From positions 292,470 to 356,469 of the forward strand of contig NW_005178634.1 in assembly GCF_000350225.1 (NCBI RefSeq): a DNA stretch of 64,000 nt, read 5' to 3'. Under the pieces are notes generated by a model, which was given only the letters and a program-made list of their open reading frames with translations, did no database searches and was not told the DNA's origin. The position numbers and the translations under genes were made by a program. Origin of the DNA: Chondrus crispus (taxonomy: Eukaryota > Rhodophyta > Florideophyceae > Gigartinales > Gigartinaceae). Shown one piece after another: positions 21,756 to 33,678 of the stretch. Position 1 is the first letter of the stretch. Every line of letters starts with the position of its first letter.

Positions 21756-22555
21756 ATGTTTCCTTCATCCCCAAGGCACTCGAGTGGTGGTACCAAACGC
21801 AAGCGCTACGGCGTGGGCTTTTCTTTCACTTCCCACAACCCTCTAAGTCTTCCTTCCATCCCTCGATTACCCCCTGATTCCCAACATGCCGGTCCTGTTG
21901 TCCACATCGATTCCGGTTCTAACACTCCGTCTTCGTGTCGATACCCTGCTGCGTCGGAGCTTCACGATAAGGACATGCGCCTTAATCCTGAGCTTTTTGC
22001 TTCCGCTAAATGGTTCTCAGTGATCGATGTATGCGCCTTCGATGACATTGCTCACTCGTTCGCCGACGGCGCCGGTATGCTTCCAGGACAAATCCCCTTT
22101 GCAGTCTCATTCACCTCCAGTGGCCAGGTGTCAACCTCTCTCAGAGACGAGAGAGGTCCCCTCGTCATCTAGCCGGACTGACAGTCTGTCCGTGCGCGCA
22201 GCCCCAGAAAGGAAAGGAAATTCTTCGTCCGTCACCCCGTTGGCTCCTCCTGCACCGTCTTCCCCTGTGCACGTCCCAGCTCGTCCCCCTTCTCCTGCGG
22301 CTGTTCCAGTTGCCGCCCCCTTGTCACCAACCGCCGACGCAGTCCAATCGACCAGGGGAGGTTCGACCTCCCCGTCCTCTCCAGATGTTAATCAAAAAGA
22401 ACAACGGCGCCGCCAGCGTCTATCGCACATTGCTCCGTGCTCACGGAATAAACGAGGGGGCTCTTCGAGAAGCGTCCATCGTTGACCAGCGCTTACTGGC
22501 GCAACTTATCGCCTCACTTCCAAAGGAAAAATCCTTGGATGAATTGTCCCATTGA
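21756..22555 (+). pseudogene. A-D aORF remnant with large internal deletion
   Basis: Starts with the same MFPSS as the intact aORF and follows it to the DGAGMLPG block (139 codons, ending TAG at 22170-22172). It then jumps straight to the Pro-rich linker and the conserved tail (LLRAHGINEGAL through SLPKEKS, ending 22555) in another frame. Compared with B-C about 365 codons are missing between about 22105 and 22170. Before B-C inserted at 6153, this start lay about 120 bp from LTR A, as in the other elements. A hairpin (GATCCA with TGGATC near 22580) and AATAAA at 22652-22657 follow it. Confidence 0.85.
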
Positions 22556-25500
22556 CCCATTGCCGATGGTAGCGTCCTGCCGATCCATGTTTGGATCATT
22601 GGCCTCTGAGAGTGTCGTCTCATCGTCGACACTTCTCTTCGTTCCACCGAAAATAAATTGCATTTCCGTCTCCTATCAACTTCCTCCTCTTTTTTCATAC
22701 GCCCCGTCGCCGCGGTCGCATCTTCTTCTCTCCACTTCCCTTCTCTTTTCCTCGTTACCGTCTCCCTTCTCTTATCCATCTTCCGTGCACCCCTGCTACT
22801 GCAGTCGCACATCCCTTATTACCTTCTCTTTTCCTTTGCCAATCCACAAGACCGCCGGCTGGGGAGTTATGCCCTCTCTTTTTTCATTGATCGGCCCACG
22901 GACCTCTCACTGCCTTCCGAAATGCCCTCACCTTCATTTCCCTTCAGGCTTTCTCGATGTCTATTTTCACGCCTTCGCGAGAAAATATCCCAGCTCTCAA
23001 ACACGTGATTACCTCCTCTGGGGCCTCCCGACGGTTGAACGATCCCGATCCATCCCTGTCCTGACTTCATCGACGTCTGTACACAATTATCATGTGAAAT
23101 ATTCGGAGTCGAGGGACTGGTAACTTCCCTACGCCTGTGTGCTTCTGCTTTTGGGCGGTAGTCACACGTACAACTTTGTAAGGCCCTCCACGTAGTTGAA
23201 ACTCGATCCAAATTTCTTTTTCTTTCCTTTTTCGCTGTACGGGTAGTACCCGAAGTCCTTGTAGTTCTTCTGCAATGACCCCTCCCTTCGTCCAGCTCGT
23301 TTTTGAACGTCCCCTGTTCATGATGACGACGTCATATTGTCCGCAGTGCTCCTTCGGTGAGGCTCATGATTGATAAATTTGGTAAACCGCGGAGGTTGGG
23401 TATATGACAATAAATAAATGAATACTGGTCGTTTCCATAGTCTAGCTCTTAGTTGAGCTCGTCGATGTGATCAGCAACACAATTTTGAGTTGCAGTCGGA
23501 TGTCCCTTCTCGCCTTCTCATAAGCATCGTGCGGCGAGGTCCTGGCGGGGTGTCAAGGGAAAAGCTCGAGGTCTTCGTAGAACGTTTCCGTTTGTGTTCG
23601 CCATTTGGTCGCGGTTGGCGAAATCCTCTTCTTCACCGACAGTGAATTGTCACGTCCGTTAGTCCCCTCTGTTCTCTCCGGGTCGAAGTTCGCTTCCAAT
23701 CTCTCCGGTAGAGAACCAAGGTAACTGGAAAATCTTTCCCCCAAATGAAATACCAGTGTACGAACTATCCCTTTTTGGGATCGTCGGGGCGATGCTCAGG
23801 CTCCTTTCGTGCGATCACGTTGAATTCTCTTGGCTCGGCGAGTCGTTCGGCGTGCCATAAACATTCATGAGCGGCAGGGTAGCTTTTGAGTCGCCGCTGA
23901 CAATCGTGTGAAACGGCGAGCCAGCAACCCCTTTGAATTTGGGATCCTAAGGGACGAGTTCCTTGCTGTCCGTTCTCACAGAAACCCTCCTAAATATTTT
24001 CGTCAAATTATTTTAGACGGGGAGGCGGATCACTGATCCAAACGTCATCTCGCGTGCGCACGGCGGCGCGTGATTGCGTCCAAAGAGGGTAGTCTGAGAC
24101 TACAGTAAATTTTCCATTCTGTGGCTCGGCATCGTCTCATTCAGGTGAGGGAGTCCCAAGCAGAATCGCTGAAGTCATTTCATTTCCCTTGTCCTCATCC
24201 CGCGTCATGCACTTCCTCTCGAGTTGCCTTGCTCGCGTGCACCCGCACATCAACTGCATATGTTCCGCACCTTCTCCCTCGGCTTGAAAGTCACCCGCGC
24301 GGCAGTGAACAAGGTTGGGCGGTGTACATTCTCCTTAGTCTTCCTCGCGCCTACGCAACTTTTTCCCTTGATACCATATCGCAATTAAATACGTATGCGT
24401 TCCGTTCCCAGCGTGCCGGTGCGTTTTAGACTTTGATTCTTAACTTCCTGCTTGACAAGGGTACCTATTTTCGTTAACAAAATGTTGTTTGTCTTCCTTT
24501 CTTCAGACCGGGGGTCCGCATTGAAAAACTTCAATAGTCACCTTGACAACGCCAGCCCCTATACGTCAATAAAGAAATGCGACAGACGAATCCGGGCTCG
24601 GTGAGGGCTGTTGCCCTTGGTACCAACTACCACAGAATGCGATCCTCGTTTTCCGCATGCGATCGCGTATTACAGAACCCTGGCCTTCTCCTGTGTATCT
24701 CTTGTTCTACAGTGCCGAACCGTGAGGGCTCACTGAAAACAAGCGCCGGGGCTTTCCTCGTCACGGCGCTTCGCGTACTTCATCGATTATCACTTCCATC
24801 TTCCTCGGGCGTTTGCGAGTTTTCCTTCTCCGTCTCTTTACGCGAATCCTCGTTCCCTGTTTGGCGAGTGCCCTCCCCATTTCTTTTTCAAAATGGTACG
24901 GTTCGTGCGTCCGAGTCAAAATCCCGACACTCATTCGTCCTCCTGATCGTGAGGAGTCCCCAATTTCCTTCACCATCGTCCTTTCTCCTACCGATTACAA
25001 CGTATGCTCCCCCTTCATTTGTCGCCCTGTCTCCTCCTCCTCTTCTCCTTTTCGCTACTTTCTAAATTCAAAGTAAAGTTTCATCTTGTCACTACGAACG
25101 AGGGTACCCTTTTTCTCTTTTTTCTTTGCTGTAACTTATTGAAAACGTTCACCTTTCCTCGTTGGTTGGCTGTTAACAGGCCTCTGATTTGACCGACGCC
25201 GCTTCATTTCCTGATGCGAGTTGACACTGACGACTCGCCATGCCGTCGGCATGTCCGTATGGGTTTGCAAGCCGTTCTCTCCATCCCCTGTTGAACTCGC
25301 TTGTCGCAACCCCTGGGCTCGTCATGCCGTCGGCATCGTGGCCCGGGCTTCTCCTCTCCCTTAGAGTTTCTCTCTTCCCTGTGGGTCCTCCGAACTTTTG
25401 TTTCGAGGACTGCGTCCTCGACACCAAAAAAAGAAAAAGGAAACAAAATAGAAACGAAAGCGGGGTTATCCTGATAAACGCATACGTAGGTCTCGCGTGA

Positions 25501-25653
25501 TAAAATACGTTCACGCTTGCGTCAGTCGCGACAGGCTGATCAAAAATTACGATAAACTGAACTAAGTCCCCTCAGGCTCCTGATCAACCTCGTCCCTCCC
25601 TGTGGTCGTGTTTCCCCTGGTCATTGCGTTAGTGGAGTGATGTAGTCGAAGTA
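22556..25653 (-). other. A-D post-pol region, distal part
   Basis: Sense is minus. T-rich on plus near 22670-22830, in a tract shared by all aORF flanks (pattern ATGCGCCCCGTCGCCGCGGT in its clearest copies). About 24000-24110 holds, on minus, the box seen upstream of post-pol ORFs elsewhere (CTGTAGTCTCAG start, GATGACGTTTGGATCAG middle). A near-palindrome CATGCCGTCGGCAT occurs twice near 25240 and 25323. The only ORF worth naming is 25173-25514. Nothing recognisable at 23400-24000 or 24120-25170. Confidence 0.5.
25173..25514 (-). CDS. A-D post-pol ORF with hydrophobic leader (113 aa)
   Basis: Sense-strand ORF whose residues about 17-35 (ITPLSFLFCFLFLFLVS) form a strong hydrophobic leader followed by a polar, Arg-rich body. 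The T-rich DNA tract behind the leader is the recurring module signature. It could be a signal peptide or membrane anchor. The body matches nothing recognised. Function unknown. Confidence 0.4.
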   Translation of the reverse strand: MNVFYHARPTYAFIRITPLSFLFCFLFLFLVSRTQSSKQKFGGPTGKRETLRERRSPGHDADGMTSPGVATSEFNRGWRERLANPYGHADGMASRQCQLASGNEAASVKSEAC

Positions 25654-25658
25654 CGATC
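25654..25658. repeat. Target-site duplication of F-E, left copy (CGATC)
   Basis: CGATC lies directly before LTR F and recurs at 40582-40586 directly after LTR E. Confidence 0.95.
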
Positions 25659-26638
25659 TGTAGTGCAATACCCGACTCGGAAAGGGGGGAGGAAGGAAGT
25701 GAAAAAGGAAAAAAGCTGGATACTGTAGTCCGGGGTTGGGGGACACGCGTGTGCGACGAAGCGCACGATTATTTTAATTATTTAATTTTATTTACTAATT
25801 AGATCTAGAATCTAGAGCCGGGAGCTACTGTAATCGCCCCGGCGGGGCTCTATATAACTTAGCCCTTTGACCGAACAAGTCAATAAACCAACCCGAGTTG
25901 CCGGAGTTGAATGTCGCCTTGGTCGAAGTCCGTCTCTATCAAGACGCTCCCTTTTACCTAAGCCTACGGCATCNNNNNNNNNNNNNNNNNNNNNNNNNNN
26001 NNNNNNNNNNNNNNNNNNNNNNTTGGTGCCATCGGCCTCGGTTGCGACCGAACCGGTGTAGATGTTTCGAGCCATCGGGCGACACAGTTGACGTAGCGCT
26101 GCTACTGTGACCCATTTTCCGACGGAGACCGTTGCAACGACGTCTCCCTCGAAGGGCTCCGTCGTAGTACGAGCCAGTGTTGGTACCATCGGGGTCGGTT
26201 GCGACCGAACCGGTGTAGGTGTTTCGAGCCATCGGGCGGCACGGTTGACGTAGCGCTGCTACTTTCATTTCATCCCGTCGGGCTGCGTTGCGACGCCCCC
26301 GTCGAAGGCCTTGTCGCGTTACAAGGTGTCGAAGAAGCTCAACGAGCATTGGCCTTACAACCCAGTGGAACCGGGGTACCTACGTACGTGCCCCACTCCA
26401 CACTCGTCGAGCAGATCTCTTCGCAAGTCTCTACCACACCGATCCCGGGCCGGGCTATTTCTCTGTGCCCCCCATCAGGGATCCGAGCTACTACGAGTCG
26501 CAAGCTCGTTTAAACGGAGAAGGGAGAGTCGGACACTCCGTAGCGCTGTGCCATCGGCAGTTCTTCTTTTTGTTGCTGTTGTTGTTTTTGCTGGACCATC
26601 GGACCGCGGTCTCTGCCCGACAGGCGCATTGCACTACA
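25659..26638 (+). repeat. LTR F (5' LTR of F-E), contains assembly gap
   Basis: 980 bp as given, with 49 Ns at 25974-26022. LTR E has about 88 bases in the same place, so the true LTR is about 1,019 bp, matching C and G. Confidence 0.95.
25974..26022. other. Assembly gap (49 N)
   Basis: Lies in the low-complexity CT-rich part of LTR F. Judged against LTR E the missing sequence is about 87-88 bases, not 49. Confidence 0.95.
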
Positions 26639-26836
26639 AAAGTGGTCTCCCGACCTAGAATTTTCTACAGGAAACCCGACCTAGAATTTTTGGTGTACAG
26701 GAGACCTGATCAAGACTTTTTCCTACGAAAGTCCAGGTCTGGAGACGCACTACAAAAGTGGTCTGGGTAACGGACTCTTTTTTTATTTTCTTTTTGTTTG
26801 TAACCTTTTTGCTGCGTAGGTCCGCTCGTACGAGCG
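26639..26836 (+). promoter_or_regulatory. F-E leader with candidate primer-binding site
   Basis: Candidate primer-binding site TGGTCTCCCGACC begins at 26643, four bases after the LTR. In A-D the same site reads TGGTATCCCGACC. The 18-bp string GCACTACAAAAGTGGTCT occurs at 26631-26648 across the LTR end and again at 26747-26764. Confidence 0.5.
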
Positions 26837-29151
26837 ATGTCAACAAGCGCACCCGGGGACGTCGGTCCCGGGGCGAGCAGAGCCGGATCGGCACGAGCGT
26901 CGAGGATCCCGAGGGGTCCTCGCACCCGGAGCCAGGCCAATACGGCCACGGACCCCGGAGATCAAGAATCCCCTACGGGTATAGCCGCCGACAAGACTGA
27001 CCTCGACGAGAAGTTGGAGAAGATGAGCAGCGAAATTCGCGAAGAAGCGAAGAAAAATCTCGAGGCTGAATTAGCCCTCGTCCGGAAGCAACTAGAGTTG
27101 CAAGCATCCGAGTTCCACACTGTTTTGGGAGAGCTGTCGGCTCGAGTGGATTTTGTCGAGAAGAAGCGAGGTGAGGCGACCGACGGTCTGGAGCCGGAGG
27201 TCCTAGCCTCGTTGAAAATTTCGGTCAAGGACGCGAGGCGCGACGCGAATCAAGCCTTGGAGTCCTTAGGAAAATTCAGAGCAAGCATCGATGACCGATT
27301 CGATCGCGCCGCGCAACGTCTCAAGGACCTTGAGCAGGCCGCGGATCAAGTTCCGCAAGGATCGGACGACGAGCCGCTCCCTTCGGGTAGAGAAGGCGAC
27401 CGTCGGTAGAAGAAGGACAAGCCCGCTCGGCAGCGGAGTTCCAAGTCGAAGCCCTCGAAGAAGGACAAGCGACGTACAAGCAAGGGTCACTGTAGTGACG
27501 ATCCGGAGAACCGCGACTCACAGTCGGAGTCGCTTGGTCCCTCCGAGGATGGTAACGGCGGTTCGTCGAACCATTCGGGCGATTCCGAACGCCGTTCAGA
27601 AGACTGAAACGGAATTTCGTCAAGCAAGAAAATTTCCTCCAGACGAGGCGGAGTCACTTCGTCCGCCTCGCGGAGAGACAAGGACGCTGAGCCCGAAGAT
27701 GTCGCAACGCTGCGCGGGCCGCGATGGGAGGAGTTGGAGGAGCTGAATCCGACCAACTACCTCTTCAAGAAGTTACTTTCGTACGGAACGTACCGCTTGC
27801 GGAACCCACAGACATATTTGTCAAGTTCCCGGCGGACCGCCGTGCGAAAAATTAGGAGAGATATTCCGCCTAAGGTGAAGAAGGACAACACGTTCACAGG
27901 AGAGGACGGGGTCCTTGTGTTGGATTTTTTGGCAAAATTAGTTCAAGAGTTCGATACAAGAGTTCGATACTCAAGAAATGAACGAGGGGCAATCGATCCG
28001 CCTGTTGCCTGAATTTTTAAGCGGCATCGCCTTGACACAGTACACTTCGGTGTCTCAGACGGCCGGGGCCCATCACGGAAAGATATCCGTTTGGCCGGAG
28101 GCCGTGGTTGTTGAGGAGTTTCGCAACCGACGAGGCGATCCGTCAAGCCGTGCTTGCATTGCGAGAAGTTCAGCAAAGACCGTCTGAAGACGAGATGGAA
28201 TTTTATATCCGTCTGACGGACGCAAGCAATCGATGTGGAAACGTATATTCGATGGAAGAACAGATGACGATGTTTATTGAAGGACTCGATTCGAGTATCA
28301 AGCCGATGGTATCTCAATACCGGCAAGACAATCGGGACGTTTCATTTTTGAGACTAGTGAATTACGCGAAGGCGTATGGCTCGGCGAGCCGCGCTAAGGA
28401 CAAGAAGACCAAGAAGGTCACGATTCAGACGCCGTCGACGTTCAGGGCGGGGAAGAAGCCGAGGGCTTCTTATCCCCGTCGCAAAAGTCACGCCGCAGTC
28501 CATTTAGCCGAGTCCATGTCCGCGTCAGACGAGCGCGGTGCGCGTGGAAGTAGCGAAACTCACTACGAAGGAGCGTTAGTAGCCGAAGGCGAGTTCATTG
28601 AGCCATCGGAGGGCTACGGACACGAGGACTACGGGGACAGCGGGTCGTCAACTTTACCGACGCCTGCATACACGACGAAGTCGTTTTCAGAGCCCACGGA
28701 TCCCGTGATGATGTTTTGGGGGCGCGGCCACACGCCGGCGCCGCGCATTCCGATGGAAGACAAGGGTACGACGTTTCGAAGGCCAGGCTGGATGGGAAGG
28801 CCGCAACGTCAAGGAAGGCCGCCGGCCCGTGGAGGACCTAGGACGCCGTATCCCGTCAAGACGCACGGTCTGGTGTGCTATCATTGCTATGAAAAGGGGC
28901 ACGCCGCGCCAACGTGCATTCTTTCCCTCCGGGAAATGCACCGAGTTTTGGAAAATTATGAGGCGTTGTCTCCGATGGAGAGGTTAGGGATACCATCGAC
29001 GAGTTACCTGAAGGTCAAGAATTGGTTCGATTCGCAGACGGCGAGCACGCCGAGTGCTTCAACGCCGAGGTCGAACCAACCCTTCAGAGGGCCCACCGCG
29101 GGGCCCGCGCCGTCGGATGTGAGAAGGATCCCGCAACGGCAGGAAAACTAG
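26837..29151 (+). pseudogene. F-E gag, broken
   Basis: Same domain order as in B-C: basic start, coiled coil, TAG at 27407-27409 (Ser codon TCG in B-C), TGA near 27605, capsid pieces from 27734 and 27978, and the capsid/nucleocapsid ORF 28108-29151 with the CCHC knuckle. The 347-codon final ORF is identical in protein to 18136-19179. The N-terminal part differs from B-C at several residues, so identity is patchy. Gag stops at TAG 29149-29151 just after AAC, and pro continues in the -1 frame. Confidence 0.88.
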
Positions 29152-30617
29152 AGAGGGGAATCTCGCATGAGTCGCGAGAGGCACAGGGTCGACGTACTGT
29201 GCCCGGGCCTCAGCCCCGTTCCCCGTCTCTAAAGGAAAAATCAGGCCTCGAGGAGGAGGTTGTTGGATTGGTGGATAAACCCAAAGGGCCAGCTCAAGTC
29301 AAGAAAATTTTGAACCGAGCCCGAGATCATCCGCTGGAAGAAGTTCGAAGACCCTGGTACAGGGTTAAGCGAAGGGAGTGTCCCGAGAAGATTTTGGTTC
29401 TTGCGCGAAAAAACTACAAAGTTTACGCGGACATCGGACCCACAATTGGATTGATGAGCCGGGTGTTGTCTGTTTTAGACACCGGCGCGGGACCAAACCT
29501 TGTGCGAAAATCGGAACTCCCAGCTGGAATGGAATCTCTAGTGTCCTACGGACCGACCCAAGATATCGGTGACGCGAACAATAGGTCACTCCGGACTCTC
29601 GGCACAATTAGAATGCCTGTGAGGCTTGGAAAATTTGTGGCTGCAGCCGAGTTTATTGTATGCGAAAAACTAGCAGTCCCGCTAATTCTAGGCACGGACT
29701 ACTGTGACCGGTTTGTGGAAGCAATTTATGCAAGGAAGAAAACGGTTGAGTTGGCGGGTTTCTCGGAGGTCCCGATAGTTAGGCGGTTTGTGGAAGCAAT
29801 TTATGCAAGGAAGAAAACGGTTGAGTTGGCGGATTTCTCGGAGGTTCCGATAGTTAGGCGGTTCTCGACGAGAAAAGAGAAGAAGAATCTCGTCGCGGGA
29901 GAAGACGAGAATGATGGAAAGGGGGAGCGAGTTTCCCCTAAGGTAAAAGTGGCAAGAGCCACGACTATCGAGCCAGGGACGCAACGCGTCGTGGAATGCA
30001 CCTCGAAGAGGGCGGGCTTGGTTGTGGTTCAGCCGTATTCGTCGTTGTACGAAAGGCACGGGTTGACGTGCACGAATGGTGTCGTTCAGGTTGAGCCTGA
30101 CAGGCCATTTCGTTTACTCGTTGCGAATTTTAGGACGTACCCTGTCAGGGTGCAAAAAGGCCAAGTGGTGGCAGAATTATTACCGCACCCGAGAGCCGCG
30201 CTCGAGAGCAAAACCACCATTGGTGAAGTTCTCTGAATTCAAGAAAGGAAGAACGAAAATTTTCCTAATTCCCCCAAGACGCCTACGGGCGAGACAAGAT
30301 GCGAACCGTCGGATCAAGCGCGCGAGGACCAGCCAGAAGAACGGTCGGCAGAGCTCTCCGCGTCGGCATCTACGAAGCCGCAACGCAGGATTGAGCCGCC
30401 ACCGCCGGACGTGGAGGACCTCGACCTGAGCCACGTGCCGGAATGGCTGGGCGAGCGGTTCCATCGGATGTTGAAGAAGTATTCAAGGATGTGGGATGGG
30501 ACGCTTGGCGAAATTAATACCACAGTCCATCGGATCGAGTAGATCCCCGAGACTCGTCCCATCGCACAGGCCCCGTATCGGGCCGGGCCTAAAGCCCGCG
30601 AAGTAGAAGATGCAGAG
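29022..30617 (+). pseudogene. F-E protease and linker to RT
   Basis: The -1 frame ORF 29022-30236 carries the DTGAG aspartic protease with the 75-bp duplication at 29709-29858. After TGA 30234-30236 the same frame runs on, with an acidic/Pro linker, through TAG 30540-30542 into RT. A-D has sense codons at both stop positions (GGA and TTG). The overlap with gag is 130 nt in all three complete elements. Confidence 0.85.
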
Positions 30618-32345
30618 GTGCAGAAGATGTTGGAGGCAGGAGTGATAGAACCAGCGCAGTCAGAATGGGCGTCGCCCGTGTTGCTGGTGCCAAAGCCGGA
30701 TGGGTCAATGCGTTTTTGCGTAGACTACCGCAGGCTGAACGCAGTAACGGTGAAGGACACGTACCCCTTACCGCGCATGGATGAGTGCCTGGACTCGCTT
30801 GGTGACACCAAGGTTTTCTCCGCGTTGGACGCGATCTCGGGATATTGGCAGATGCCTATCCCTGAGCGCGACCGCGACAAGACCGCATTTTCGTGTCACT
30901 CAGGTCTGTATCGCTTCTCAAGAATGCCCTTCGGGCTAACTAACGCGCCAGCGACGTTTCAGAGAGCAATGGATATCCTGCTCTCTCCGTTCCGTTGGAA
31001 ATGCTGTTTGGTGTATCTAGACGACATAATCATTTTTAGCAAGTCGTGGGAGGAGCACATCGTGCACGTGGATGAAATACTTTCCGTATTGGAAAAGGCA
31101 GGTGTCAAGCTCAAGCTTCGCAAGTGCGAATTTTTCGTGGAAAAGATCAAGTACCAGGGCCACGTCGTCCACCCAGGTACGCTAGACGTCGATGTCGCGC
31201 GAACCGCCGCGTTGGAACAAGTGCGGTACCCGCGAACACAGACACAGCTCAGGAGCTTCCTGGGACTCTGCAATGTCTACCGCAGGTTCGTTCCGCATTA
31301 TGCGAAAATCGCGCGGCCTCTAAACCAACTACTGAAGAAAGGACAACCGGTCCAGTTGGAAGGATTCGACGAACCATGCAAGAATGCTTTTCATAAGCTC
31401 AAGGACGCCATCTTGGCACCGCCGGTGTTGGCGCTGCCGAAGAAGGACCTACCCTACTCGGTAGATACCGATGCAAGCGACTATCAAATCGGGGCTGCAT
31501 TATTTCGAACGCATCCGGATGCGCAACGCAAACCCATCGGGTTCTTTTCAAGAACGTTAGCCGCAGCTGAGAGAAACTATTCTGTATCAGAAAAAGAATG
31601 TCTAGCGGTAATTTGGGCCGTACAGACTTTAAGACCATATCTATATGGCGAGCACTTCGTCGTGCATACCGACCATGCCTCATTGAGGTGGTTGATGAAC
31701 GTAACCGACCCCAGCGGGAGATCAATCCGATGGAGGCTCCGCCTCTCGGAATTCGATTTTGAAATCAAGTACAAAAAGGGAAAGGCTAACAGCCAGGCGG
31801 ACGCTTTGTCAAGGTTGCGAACCGCAGGAGAAACCGTCGACGAAATCGACGACGAAATCCCATGCTTTATGGCCGAACCGGCCGAGGGTACAGCGGAGGA
31901 CGAGGAAAGTATTGACGCGGCAGACGACATCCTCGCTCTTGAGGGGGGGACCGCCCCTGATCGCCTCGATCAATTCCAAGCTGTCACTCCGGAGGAGCTC
32001 ATTCGCGAGCAAGCCGTCGACCCCTTCTGCAACCGCATCAAGGAAGAAATGAACGCCGGAAAGGTGAGAACGTTCAGCACGGAGACCGAGGAACTCGAAG
32101 GAACTCTATGCCGTACCGTGGCAGAGTTTATACAAGTGGTAATACCACAATCGTTAAGGGACCGCGTCCTAGGGTTGAGCCACTACGCAAAATTGGCAGG
32201 CCACCCGGGAGGCAGGAAACTTTACAAGACTTTGAGAAGATATTTTTATTGGCCTACGATGGCCCTAGACTGCTATGCAGTCGCGAAAAATTGCGCCGCA
32301 TGTGCGCGGGAAAGGGTGAAGTTAAGAAAAACACGAAGGAAATGA
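30618..32345 (+). CDS. F-E pol ORF: RT (YLDD), RNase H and integrase zinc finger, 575 codons
   Basis: The longest sense ORF in the window and the only one with an intact RT active site among the complete elements (VYLDDIIIF, Asp codons at 31020-31025). RT motifs VDYRRLNAV, FSALDAISGYW and PFGLTNAPATF are present. RNase H has DTDASDYQIG, SEKECLAVIW, HTDHASLRWL and QADALSR. The ORF ends after the HHCC zinc finger at the A5 run (32327-32331), where two extra A residues relative to A-D shift the frame. It would be active only if upstream stops were bypassed or proteins were supplied by another copy. Confidence 0.85.
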   Translation: MQKMLEAGVIEPAQSEWASPVLLVPKPDGSMRFCVDYRRLNAVTVKDTYPLPRMDECLDSLGDTKVFSALDAISGYWQMPIPERDRDKTAFSCHSGLYRFSRMPFGLTNAPATFQRAMDILLSPFRWKCCLVYLDDIIIFSKSWEEHIVHVDEILSVLEKAGVKLKLRKCEFFVEKIKYQGHVVHPGTLDVDVARTAALEQVRYPRTQTQLRSFLGLCNVYRRFVPHYAKIARPLNQLLKKGQPVQLEGFDEPCKNAFHKLKDAILAPPVLALPKKDLPYSVDTDASDYQIGAALFRTHPDAQRKPIGFFSRTLAAAERNYSVSEKECLAVIWAVQTLRPYLYGEHFVVHTDHASLRWLMNVTDPSGRSIRWRLRLSEFDFEIKYKKGKANSQADALSRLRTAGETVDEIDDEIPCFMAEPAEGTAEDEESIDAADDILALEGGTAPDRLDQFQAVTPEELIREQAVDPFCNRIKEEMNAGKVRTFSTETEELEGTLCRTVAEFIQVVIPQSLRDRVLGLSHYAKLAGHPGGRKLYKTLRRYFYWPTMALDCYAVAKNCAACARERVKLRKTRRK

Positions 32346-33678
32346 AGCTGTTCACGCCCAAAGCGCCGCTGGAATTTGTCGCCATCGACATCCTCGGCGA
32401 GCTAATTACGACTAAGCGAGGAAATCGGTATATTCTCGTGATCAGCGATCGATACTCGAAACTGGTACGGACCGTACCGTTGAAGAAGATATCAGCTGCG
32501 CACATTGCACAAGCCTTCGTTCACCATTGGGTATTCGTGTACGGACCGCCGGTCAAGCTGCTGTCCGACAATGGAACACAGTTCACGGCCCGGTTCTTTC
32601 AGAATGTCTGCCGAATTCTTGGCATACGCAATGTGTTCACGACTACGTACCACCCGCAAGCCAACGGCCAAGTTGAGAGATTTAACCGCACGCTGACTTC
32701 CACGTTGCGAAATACGTTGGAGAGCATCCCAAGGACTGGGACTTATTTAGCGACGCTGTGACGTTCGCCTACAACACACAAGTTCATCGAACTACGAACA
32801 TTGCGCCCTTCGAGCTGGTGTTGGCTCGGGCGCCGAGAAACATTGCGTTACAAGCGCAACCAACATTGGAGAACTTCAGCTCGTCACGAGCATACTACCT
32901 GAAATGGCAGTCGTGGTTGGAGAGCCTAATGCGAAGCGCCGATAGGAGTTTGCGAAAGGAACAAGCCCGGTACAAGCGAAATTTCGACGCACGCCTTCGA
33001 AAACCGCAATACGAGATCCCACCAGGGTCCTACGTGTTCCTCCGGAAGGAGCAGGGCACGGCTAGCGAACCGAAACATAAGCTCGCACAAGTCGCTACAG
33101 GGCCTTATCAGGTCAGAAGATCGGATCAACATACGGTAGTCATTGCCATTGGCGATCAGGAGGAACGCGTATCGCGAGACAGGGTGGAATTAGCCCCAAG
33201 CCCAATGGACCATGCGCCGATAACCGGCCTACGTCAAGCGCTACAGTTCCTGGGAGAGCCGGAGTTAAACGAAGAAGGAGAGGCAACGGAGGACGAGGAA
33301 CGTCCTCACACCCGTGCGCCTACGACGGGGGACCAGGATAATTTAGTTGGTCAAACGCCGACAGCGGAGACACCTCCAAACCTACGCGAGGTCGGAACGT
33401 CCAGAGGAGAGGACGAGTTGGAAGATCTTCAGAAGGGGGAAGGAAACAGTTCAGAGAAAGGAGAGGAAACAGAGAACACGGAATATGTAATCGACCGGGT
33501 CGTCGACCACGATTATCAAAATGGTAATTTGATCCTCAAGGTGGAATGGTACGGTTATGCGCCCGAGGACGCGACGTGGGAGCCCATTGAGCAATTGCCC
33601 CGCAGTGCGGCCGTCACGTATTTTCGAAGGAAGAAATTACTCTTGCCGCCGCAAGTCGCGCACGCGCGAGCGGGGTAG
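32346..33678 (+). pseudogene. F-E integrase core and chromodomain, one further frameshift
   Basis: Integrase resumes in the ORF that begins at 32108 (AIDILGEL, LLSDNGTQF, NGQVERFNR) and stops near 32761 after a one-base loss in an A run (32709-32711; B-C has four A). It continues from 32758 in another frame with the GPY/F-like region (TGPYQV) and chromodomain (EYVIDRVVDHDY through LKVEWYGYAPEDATWEP) to TAG 33676-33678. The chromodomain and tail are more unlike B-C than the rest of pol. Confidence 0.88.

Noticed and set aside
23238..25340. CRISPR-like or satellite repeats
   Set aside because: The short repeated strings (CATGCCGTCGGCAT) occur only twice and without regular spacing.
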